Below, in pieces: positions 1-4,585 of a DNA stretch of 5,245 bases. The notes below the pieces were generated by a model. The model searched no databases. It was given only the letters and a program-made list of their open reading frames with translations, and was not told where the DNA came from. This stretch comes from Deltaproteobacteria bacterium (GTDB lineage: Bacteria; Desulfobacterota; SM23-61). Numbering within the stretch: position 1 is the first letter of the stretch; each line of letters begins with the position of its first letter. The stretch lies in NCBI GenBank assembly GCA_026388915.1, contig JAPLIW010000806.1:1-5245 (forward strand), in the 5' to 3' direction. The translations under genes and the position numbers were made by a program.

Positions 1-127
1 GGTTTGGGGGAATTGGGGTAGAGCGGTGGGTGGGGCGCGTTTTCAGCCATTCGGCGACGCTCCTCAGGCCGTTTGGGGCTTCATCCGGGCACACCGGTTC
101 TTTCCGCCCTCAATTCCCCATCTTTGC
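1..127 (-). other. Non-coding flank beyond the IS91-like transposase stop
   Basis: I see no supportable gene here. On the minus strand this stretch follows directly after the stop codon of the decayed IS91-type transposase, so it may hold the non-coding terminal end of that element. I cannot recognise the element's terminus or a target-site motif. It is rich in G runs on the plus strand. The plus-strand open frames crossing it have no recognisable protein content and run antisense to the transposase, so they were left out. Calling it the element's end is inference from position only. Confidence 0.3.
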
Positions 128-648
128 CTAAGACTGAAGATATGCCTCCCAGGGATAGTCAGGGTCCCGATGAAGGTGATCGTCATTCAGGGAGAGTTGA
201 GAGAAATTTTCCAGGATGTATCCCGCCTGCTCTGATTTGCTCCGGTTCCGGGCAGGTGGGGCATGGGCCTTGGGAGTAGGCTTTGATTTGACAAGCCAGA
301 GGCCCAAGTGTTTCAGGATGGCCTTGATGACCTCCCGGTCTTCGATGAAGCTGATGATTCGCATGATTCCCCGGCACTTCGGACAGGTCAGGGGATCGAC
401 CTTCCCCGATCCAGTCGGGGACAGGCTCCGATTTTCTGAATGAGCCGGGCCCAGTTCTTCCGGTATTCCTTCGAACTCTTATCCGCCTCGAGGATGCAGG
501 CGACCCCGTCGTCTTCGGTTTCTTTTCGCTTTCCCCGGGAGACATTACTGTAGTATCCATAATACCTCACCATTTGCTCTCCCCTGTCCGGGATGTGGGA
601 ACACATGGCGGCCAGCCACTCAAGGGCATCGAAGACCTTTTCCTCGGT
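128..648 (-). pseudogene. IS91-family transposase, C-terminal remnant, frameshifted
   Basis: This is the C-terminal part of an IS91-type (HUH, rolling-circle) transposase. Reading leftwards from about 648, one frame gives EEKVFDALEWLAAM, then GEQMVRYYGYYSNVSRGKRK and YRKNWARLIQKI, and stops at 388-390. A second frame continues the same protein from about 400 with DPLTCPKCRGIMRIISFIED, ILKHLGLW and finally DDHLHRDPDYPWEAY, ending in TAG at 128-130. These blocks and their order match my recollection of the conserved C-terminus of this family. The frame change falls at a 29-nt palindromic insert (401-429). The N-terminal zinc-binding and catalytic tyrosine regions are absent: to the right of about 650 the reading frame no longer resembles the family. 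The gene is therefore truncated and frameshifted and cannot encode an active transposase. The right boundary is approximate, judged from where similarity fades. Confidence 0.85.
401..429. repeat. Small palindromic repeat inserted in the transposase remnant
   Basis: A perfect 6-bp stem, CCCCGA at 404-409 and TCGGGG at 415-420, encloses the 5-nt loop TCCAG. It sits where the family normally has about two codons between ...LIQKI and VDPLTCPKC. The extra sequence is 29 nt, so relative to the usual two codons the net gain is about 23 nt, which shifts the frame. The flanking ACAGGCTCC and the hairpin look like a REP-type unit that may recur elsewhere in this genome. Its exact ends are inferred from where the protein similarity breaks off and resumes. 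Confidence 0.6.
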
Positions 649-678
649 TAGGCAAAGGCAGCTTTCTGATTTGGTCAG

Positions 679-706
679 AATTCGCGGTTTGTAAGTTATT
701 GCGAAT
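679..706. promoter_or_regulatory. Upstream operator-like site of the HTH/nucleotidyltransferase pair
   Basis: AATTCGCG (679-686) and ATTGCGAAT (698-706) form an inverted ATTCGC/GCGAAT pair. The same two sequences recur at 761-768 and 770-778. Start-to-start spacing is 19 bp here and 9 bp there, a difference of 10 bp or roughly one helical turn. That is what one would expect of two binding sites for the same dimeric repressor. A TAGAAT (707-712) immediately to the right could be a -10 element but has no good -35. The natural candidate to bind is the DNA-binding protein encoded at 791. Function is inferred. Confidence 0.5.
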
Positions 707-754
707 TAGAATCAGGGCCTCTGCATAATAGGTTTATCCAATGATAAAAATAAG

Positions 755-783
755 TTGCACAATTCGCGAATTGCGAATAAAAT
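755..783 (+). promoter_or_regulatory. Sigma70-like promoter with operator in its spacer
   Basis: TTGCAC (755-760) and TAAAAT (778-783) are separated by exactly 17 bp and make a good -35/-10 pair. The spacer is filled by overlapping palindromes: AATTCGCGAATT (761-772, perfect) and ATTCGC-N5-GCGAAT (762-778). This is a classical place for repressor binding to block RNA polymerase. Transcription would be expected to start near 790, directly before the ATG at 791, suggesting a leaderless or nearly leaderless message. That also argues against the TTG at 755 and the ATG at 782 as translation starts, because both lie within the promoter. The elements are visible in the sequence; promoter activity is inferred. 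Confidence 0.55.
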
Positions 784-790
784 GGAAATC

Positions 791-1303
791 ATGAAAGGCC
801 AAGATATATTGGTTTTATTAAAGCTGGCAGTCCTGGGTGGCAAGAAATTCCAAATCCATCCTCTGGCCAAAGAATTGGGCCTAAGCCCGTCGGAGCTGAG
901 CAGTTCCATCCGGCGTTCTATCTTTGCGGGTTTAGCTGACCCTCTGGAGAGGAGATGTAACAAGACAGCCTTCCTCGAATTTATGCTGCATGGCTTTCAA
1001 TATGTGTTTCCAGTAAGACCAGGAGAATTAACTCGCGGAATTCCGACCGCTCATTCCGCTCCTCCCCTTAAAGAGAAGATAATGGGAAAAATTGACTATG
1101 TCTGGCCATTCCCAGGGGGCCAAAGCCGAGGTCAGGCGATCAAGCCAATTTATAAATCGGTCCCGGTAGCGGTCCAAAATGACGCCTCCCTGTATAACCT
1201 GCTGGCCCTATCGGACGCTTTACGGGTAGGTCTGGCCAGGGAAAGAAAAATAGCCGCATCGATATTCAAAGAAATAATCTTTCGGGAACATGAATGGACA
1301 TAA
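791..1303 (+). CDS. Winged-helix-like putative antitoxin/regulator of the NTase pair
   Basis: This 170-residue protein is the likely antitoxin and autoregulator of the pair. Residues about 4-55 read as a helix-turn-helix or winged-helix domain: QDILVLLKLAVLG, then LAKELGLSPSELSSSIRRS, a typical turn and recognition helix. The rest holds conserved-looking blocks, HGFQYVFP (67-74), TRGIPTAHSAPP (81-92), IYKSVP (120-125) and LLALSDALRVGLARER (137-152). I recall this layout from small proteins encoded next to AbiEii-type nucleotidyltransferases. It lacks the longer C-terminal domain of classical AbiEi. I chose the ATG at 791 because the protein then begins MKGQDILVLLKL, right after a likely promoter. 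No strong ribosome binding site precedes it. The stop overlaps the next gene by 10 bp, implying coupled translation. The DNA-binding role is well supported; the antitoxin role is inference from context. Confidence 0.75.
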   Translation: MKGQDILVLLKLAVLGGKKFQIHPLAKELGLSPSELSSSIRRSIFAGLADPLERRCNKTAFLEFMLHGFQYVFPVRPGELTRGIPTAHSAPPLKEKIMGKIDYVWPFPGGQSRGQAIKPIYKSVPVAVQNDASLYNLLALSDALRVGLARERKIAASIFKEIIFREHEWT

Positions 1304-1980
1304 TTCAACAGCTCGAATTATTGGCCGATAAATTGGGCGATGTGGTTGATGAAATCATGATCGTCGGCGGTTGCTCGCCTGCTCTGATTTTGAACATCGA
1401 TACGATTCCGGACCTTCGCCCGACCTACGACATAGATATCGTAATTCAGGCCGAGAGTTTCGGGAAATATATGGGATTCATCCAAAAAATAAAGAAAAAG
1501 GGGTTTGAAGAGAGACCGGGAGATCCCATCGGGCGTTATGCCAGCGGTGAGATCGTAGTGGATGTAATTCCGACGGACTCCTGTGTTCTGGGGTTTTCAA
1601 ATAGATGGTATAAGAAAGCTTTTGATAACCCCATCATGAAAAGATTGCCGAGCGGGAGGGTATTAAAAACGATTACCCCGGTTTTCTTCGTAGCTGCCAA
1701 GCTCGAAGCGTTTCGATCGCGGGGCCTAGAAGATTTGATGGCCAGTGCCGATCTCGAGGATCTTATTACGGTGTTGGTAGAATATCCTTCCTTTCAGAAG
1801 GAGTTCAGAGAAGGCGACCGGGATGTTCAAGAATATATCGGTGGGGAATTCAAGAAATTAATTTCAGATGAAAGCTATCCGCATTTTCTTTCTGCCCATC
1901 TTCGAGGGGATGAGGCCAGTCAGGCATCTTTGGCGAAACTGCGACAATTGCTGGAAGGAATTGCTTCAGAAAAAATTTGA
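1294..1980 (+). CDS. AbiEii-type nucleotidyltransferase, putative toxin
   Basis: This 228-residue protein is predicted to belong to the polymerase-beta-like nucleotidyltransferase superfamily, in the AbiEii/MenT-like group. Such enzymes transfer nucleotides to an RNA or protein target, and several are toxins of abortive-infection or toxin-antitoxin systems. The visible fold elements are GGCSPALIL (25-33, the GG/GS motif), TYDIDIVI (44-51, with D46 and D48 as likely metal ligands) and EIVVDVIP (86-93, with D90 as likely third acidic residue). The later block AAKLEAFRSRG (134-144) and the acidic SADLEDLITVL (151-161) also match the family. All expected catalytic residues are present and the length is normal, so it looks intact. 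It starts inside the end of the preceding gene, with only a weak GGGA-like ribosome site, consistent with translational coupling. The substrate cannot be read from sequence. The alternative is a housekeeping nucleotidyltransferase, which the paired HTH gene makes less likely. Confidence 0.85.
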   Translation: MDIIQQLELLADKLGDVVDEIMIVGGCSPALILNIDTIPDLRPTYDIDIVIQAESFGKYMGFIQKIKKKGFEERPGDPIGRYASGEIVVDVIPTDSCVLGFSNRWYKKAFDNPIMKRLPSGRVLKTITPVFFVAAKLEAFRSRGLEDLMASADLEDLITVLVEYPSFQKEFREGDRDVQEYIGGEFKKLISDESYPHFLSAHLRGDEASQASLAKLRQLLEGIASEKI

Positions 1981-2070
1981 TGAAATGATATCAGAAAGGC
2001 GGAAAGGGTCAGCGCATGATCCTGGGATGGAAGAACCCAAAAAACAGGTCAATAATTTAATCTTTCAGTC

Positions 2071-2103
2071 TGCTTGGGGCCCTCCGATAGAGGACCCCAA
2101 GCA
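2071..2103 (+). terminator. Strong hairpin after the nucleotidyltransferase gene
   Basis: A nearly perfect hairpin: TGCTTGGGG (2071-2079) pairs with CCCCAAGCA (2095-2103), then a single C/A mismatch, then CCTC (2081-2084) with GAGG (2090-2093) around a CGATA loop. It lies 91 bp past the stop of the NTase gene, between convergent genes. There is no T run directly after it; CTTTTC appears about 10 nt further on. It could end transcription from the left, act from both sides, or be a stable 3' end structure. The structure is certain; the terminator role is moderate. Confidence 0.55.
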
Positions 2104-2198
2104 AATCCATGGGGGCTTTTCTAGGCATAGAAGTTTGCAACCGTAGGTTTTTCTTTGCCAATTTGTAAATTTATGGCCGTGCCCAGGCCCCGATAGCT

Positions 2199-2693
2199 TT
2201 AGGCTTCCGAAACGGGCCTCTCTATTTTTTCGATCTGGGCCAGCCAGAGTTGGCGGGTGAGCTGCATGTGGCCGATGTGTTGGGCCACGTGGTCGATGAC
2301 CTGAAGGATCCCTCCCCGGACAGGAATCGGCTTATCCCGAAACTTCCGTCCCTCCTCCAACTGGTTTTCGGTCAGCGGGGATAAAACCTCTTCGGCAACT
2401 TTTCCGGCTGCGTCGAGCCCGGCCTTCAAATCGGCCACGCTGGCTCCTTTCGTGACGAATTCTGCCTCCCGGTCCCGCTTGATGGGCGTTCGGCCGATGA
2501 TCTCCTTCATCCAGTAGATCTGCGATCCGGCCAGGTGGACGGCAATGACCGCCAGGGAATTGGTCGCCAGCTCGCCTTCTCCCTGAATGGGCCGCCAGTC
2601 CAGACCTTCCGGGGACAATCCCTCCAGCAGGGTTTTGGCCTGATTCCGCAAGTCACCGAGTTTCGTTAGATAGGCTTGGACCTCCTTAAGCAT
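2199..2693 (-). CDS. DinB-like four-helix metal-binding protein
   Basis: This 164-residue cytoplasmic protein resembles the DinB/YfiT-like superfamily of four-helix bundles. Members bind a divalent metal through three histidines, and some act as thiol-dependent transferases; for most no reaction is known. The expected ligands are visible: H53 in SLAVIAVHLAGSQIYW and H135/H139 in VIDHVAQHIGHMQLTRQL, the HxxxH of the last helix. LSPEGLDWRP (26-35) is also typical of the family. I chose the ATG at 2693 because AAGGAGGA lies 7 nt ahead of it. A longer start at 2759 would add 22 residues, overlap the upstream membrane gene and have no comparable ribosome site. The upstream gene ends 32 bp before this start on the same strand, so the two are probably co-transcribed. 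Family assignment is good; specific function unknown. Confidence 0.85.
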   Translation of the reverse strand: MLKEVQAYLTKLGDLRNQAKTLLEGLSPEGLDWRPIQGEGELATNSLAVIAVHLAGSQIYWMKEIIGRTPIKRDREAEFVTKGASVADLKAGLDAAGKVAEEVLSPLTENQLEEGRKFRDKPIPVRGGILQVIDHVAQHIGHMQLTRQLWLAQIEKIERPVSEA

Positions 2694-2725
2694 TTTCCAT
2701 TCCTCCTTGTCCGAGAATATACTTA

Positions 2726-3148
2726 TCAATCCCGATTCGACCTTTTGACCGTCTTCCAAGCTATGGGTGAAGTAAGGAAAACAAATATTCCAAAGGCGAT
2801 CTGCATGGGCAAGCGGTCGGGTGATAAGATGCCTGTTTGATAGTAAAAATATACAGTAACTCCGGTGTTAAGGGCAATATCCGAGGCCATAATCAAGCCC
2901 GGAAGAATGATTCCGGCATAGGGAAAGGAGAGGAGAAGGAAGATCGCCAGAAGATCGAAAAAGGTCAAAAGCGTCCAGCAAAGGTTGATCGGGAGAGGGA
3001 CATAATCGTATCCCAGCCACCCGTCGGGAAGGATATCGATGATGTGATTTCGAGTGCCGTAAGCAAAGCCGAAGATGAAGACGGCGAAGATGAACCGGAC
3101 GGGATTTAGCTCGCTGACCCGGAAATTGAATAGCGCCCTGTAAAACAT
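2726..3148 (-). CDS. Small four-helix integral membrane protein, unknown function
   Basis: I do not recognise this 140-residue protein. It has about four hydrophobic segments, roughly residues 17-31, 52-74, 79-103 and 114-131, separated by short loops, and ends in the basic tail KTVKRSNRD, as expected of an inner-membrane protein with a cytoplasmic C-terminus. No catalytic motif is evident; the loop between helices 1 and 2 (THIIDILPDGWLGYDYVPLP-like region, residues 32-53) is rich in Asp, Gly, Tyr and Pro. The ATG at 3148 is the only usable start before the frame enters the upstream repeat and meets a stop near 3227. The ribosome site is weak (CAGG 5-8 nt ahead). It precedes the DinB-like gene by 32 bp and probably shares its transcript. 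Hydrophobicity and the absence of any competing frame make a real gene likely. Confidence 0.65.
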   Translation of the reverse strand: MFYRALFNFRVSELNPVRFIFAVFIFGFAYGTRNHIIDILPDGWLGYDYVPLPINLCWTLLTFFDLLAIFLLLSFPYAGIILPGLIMASDIALNTGVTVYFYYQTGILSPDRLPMQIAFGIFVFLTSPIAWKTVKRSNRD

Positions 3149-3166
3149 GAGGCCTGCCCCGTATAG

Positions 3167-3247
3167 AAAAAATGCGGAATTCGGAATGCGGAATCGAAAG
3201 AAAGAAAGCGAATTAAAATTCCGAATTCAGCATTTTGAATGCCGCAT
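3167..3247 (-). repeat. AATGCGGAAT palindromic intergenic repeat, probable terminator
   Basis: AATGCGGAAT occurs twice in direct orientation (3171-3180 and 3185-3194). The 16-nt arm ATGCGGAATTCGGAAT (3172-3187) pairs at 15 of 16 positions with ATTCCGAATTCAGCAT (3218-3233), and a further outer copy GAATGCCGCAT (3237-3247) can pair with 3172-3182 at 10 of 11. On the minus strand the last stem is followed at once by six Ts (3172 down to 3167), so it can end transcription of the aldo/keto reductase, whose stop codon lies 1 nt before the repeat. The 30-nt loop is long for a classical terminator. The element looks like a REP-type repeat that has been put to use as a terminator. Confidence 0.65.
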
Positions 3248-3248
3248 C

Positions 3249-4313
3249 TTATTGGCCCATTAGAAGATTATGAGCCTTTTTCAAATTAGAGGGGATGGAA
3301 ACCCCATAAGGACATCGATCCAGACAGGTCTGGCAATCCGAGCAGGCCTGGGCGTCGGGGGTTAGAACCCGGTACTGCTCTTTGGCCCAACCTTCCAGGC
3401 CGTAATTGCGGTAGTAGCTTTCATAACGGAAAACATCGGGAATGGAAATGCCCTCGGGGCAGGGGAGACAGTAACCGCAGTTCCGGCAGAACCCCTTCCC
3501 GGCCTCGGCGGCCATGGCCATGAACTCCTTGATTTCTTCCGCCGACAGTTTCCTCGGGGTCTTTCCGACCCGGAGGTTTTCTTCCAGTTCATTCAGGGCC
3601 ATCATACCGGGAATGGCGCAAGTGATGTGGGGATTCGACAGGACGTAACGAAGGGCGATCTGAGCGGGGGACTCTCCCTGGAAAAGAGATTTGTTCCAAC
3701 CTCGGGGAGGCATATTCCCCAGCCTGCCCCCCGCCAAAGGCTTCATGGCAACCAGGCCGACTCCCCTGGAAGCGGCCAGAGGGAGAAGATCGGCCGTGAG
3801 GCGGTCCTCGTCCAGGGCGCTGTAGGCTACCATCAAGACGGAAAAGACCCCTGATTCGACGGCTTGCCGCATCATGGTAAGGTTGTTGTGAATGCTGATT
3901 CCGAGGTGGGTGATTTCCCCCTTCTTTTGGGCCTTCAAAAGTTCTTCCAGCCCGCCGGTGTTGAAGATCCTTTCGTATTCCCCCCCTCGCACGTCGTGGA
4001 AGAAGAGAAGATCGATCCATTCGGTCTGCAGCCGTCTGAGGCATCGGTCCAGCTTGGCCCGCACACCCGGCCCGTCCCGTTCATCCACCTTGGTGGAGAG
4101 ATAAAATTCTTTGCGCCTTTTCTTTAAAACCTGACCTATCTTTTCCTCGCTGTCCCCGTAACAGTCCGCGGTGTCGATATAATTGATCCCCGAGTCCAGC
4201 GCCCGGTTGAGGAGGGGCTCGCATTCCTTCAAGCTGATTCGAGGAAGTTTAATCGCTCCGAAGCTGATGATGGATACAGACCAACCGGTTTTCCCCAGAT
4301 TTTTTTTCTGCAT
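3249..4313 (-). CDS. Aldo/keto reductase with C-terminal 4Fe-4S ferredoxin domain
   Basis: This predicted cytoplasmic oxidoreductase of 354 residues fuses an aldo/keto reductase barrel to a bacterial ferredoxin domain. The barrel begins MQKKNLGKTGWSVS and shows the catalytic tetrad D47 and Y52 (INYIDTADCYG), K75 (LSTKVD) and H106 (DLLFFHD). LGISIH (137-142), the KPLAGGRLG loop (191-199) and CAIPGM (232-237) follow, as in NAD(P)H-dependent members. The tail carries two cysteine clusters: C276, C279, C282, C285-P and C324, C327, C330, C334-P, enough for two 4Fe-4S clusters. Such fusions are common in anaerobes and may pass electrons between a carbonyl substrate and iron-sulphur carriers; the substrate is unknown. 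I chose the ATG at 4313, with GGGGAA 6-7 nt ahead, over 4361, since the reductase motif begins directly at MQKKNLGKTG and the extra 16 residues look random. It is probably a single-gene unit. Confidence 0.94.
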   Translation of the reverse strand: MQKKNLGKTGWSVSIISFGAIKLPRISLKECEPLLNRALDSGINYIDTADCYGDSEEKIGQVLKKRRKEFYLSTKVDERDGPGVRAKLDRCLRRLQTEWIDLLFFHDVRGGEYERIFNTGGLEELLKAQKKGEITHLGISIHNNLTMMRQAVESGVFSVLMVAYSALDEDRLTADLLPLAASRGVGLVAMKPLAGGRLGNMPPRGWNKSLFQGESPAQIALRYVLSNPHITCAIPGMMALNELEENLRVGKTPRKLSAEEIKEFMAMAAEAGKGFCRNCGYCLPCPEGISIPDVFRYESYYRNYGLEGWAKEQYRVLTPDAQACSDCQTCLDRCPYGVSIPSNLKKAHNLLMGQ

Positions 4314-4434
4314 GCCAATTCCCCATTTCCTATGAAAGTGAGGGATCGCAGCCCCCTGCACACCCCCACCCGGACCGTTCGGCTGAGCTCACGACGAAAC
4401 CCTCCCCCATTGAGAGACTGTGTCATAATTCGTC

Positions 4435-4454
4435 ATGCCCGCGGAGGCGGGCAT
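4435..4454. repeat. Left inner REP-type hairpin
   Basis: Perfect 8-bp stem ATGCCCGC and GCGGGCAT around the loop GGAG, within the 28-bp unit CGTCAT...ATCCAG (4431-4458). It is the diverged, inverted counterpart of the right unit. The GTCATTCCCGC...GCGGGAATCCAG consensus is one I recall from intergenic repeats of many proteobacteria. Confidence 0.75.
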
Positions 4455-4492
4455 CCAGTTAGTTGGAGACAACAACAATTTCAAGGACCTGG

Positions 4493-4512
4493 ATTCCCGC
4501 TTTCGCGGGAAT
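4493..4512. repeat. Right inner REP-type hairpin
   Basis: Perfect 8-bp stem ATTCCCGC and GCGGGAAT around the loop TTTC, within the 28-bp unit CTGGAT...ATGACG (4489-4516). This copy carries the common consensus; the left copy has two compensating stem changes (T to G and A to C), which keep the hairpin perfect. Confidence 0.75.
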
Positions 4513-4571
4513 GACGGCGTTTTTCCCATTACGACACAGTCTCTTGAAGGGGGAGGGGAAGAAGCGCGTTT

Positions 4572-4577
4572 ATTATA
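4572..4577 (-). promoter_or_regulatory. Possible -10 box upstream of the reductase gene
   Basis: On the minus strand 4577-4572 reads TATAAT, a perfect -10 hexamer, just past the nfi stop codon. At 17-bp spacing the -35 position (4600-4595) reads GCACAG, which is poor. If used, the transcript would read through the whole 158-bp repeat element before reaching the aldo/keto reductase at 4313. No better promoter is visible between the element and that gene. Low confidence. Confidence 0.22.
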
Positions 4578-4585
4578 CCCGATCT

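Larger units (their letters stand above)
4400..4557. mobile_element. MITE-like 158-bp element with 30-bp inverted ends and nested REPs
   Basis: The outer arms 4400-4429 and 4528-4557 are inverted copies, matching at about 26 of 30 positions. Each has a CCCTCCCCC-type end and a shared AGAGACTGTGTC core, followed by TAAT after one mismatch. Inside lie two 28-bp units in opposite orientation (4431-4458 and 4489-4516), each with a perfect 8-bp hairpin: ATGCCCGC/GCGGGCAT (4435-4454) and ATTCCCGC/GCGGGAAT (4493-4512). The only remaining sequence is about 30 nt between the inner units and about 11 nt beside the right arm. There is no room for a transposase, so it would be non-autonomous. I see no convincing target-site duplication. 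Plus- and minus-strand open frames across it are chance products of the repeats. It lies in the gap between nfi and the reductase gene, so it may also affect transcription between them. Confidence 0.75.

Noticed and set aside
183..560. Minus-strand 125-residue open frame across the transposase remnant
   Set aside because: It lies in a third frame; its sequence is Pro/Arg/Gly-rich with no family resemblance, while the other two frames give IS91 transposase blocks.
724..729. CATAAT as an alternative -10 box for the module
   Set aside because: The nearest -35-like TTGCGA (699-704) leaves a 19-bp spacer and the resulting leader has no ribosome site; the 755-783 pair fits better.
755..790. Longer forms of the HTH gene starting at TTG 755 or ATG 782
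   Set aside because: The extra codons run through the -35, operator and -10 sequences, and the recognisable protein begins at MKGQDILVLLKL (791).
1868..2146. Plus-strand 92-residue open frame overlapping the end of the nucleotidyltransferase
   Set aside because: It overlaps the intact gene in another frame, runs through the downstream hairpin and shows no recognisable domain.
3589..4044. Minus-strand 151-residue open frame within the aldo/keto reductase
   Set aside because: It is an out-of-frame shadow of the reductase, whose motifs are continuous in the main frame.
4400..4557. CRISPR array interpretation of the repeats
   Set aside because: There are only inverted pairs, with no regularly spaced direct repeats and no cas genes nearby.
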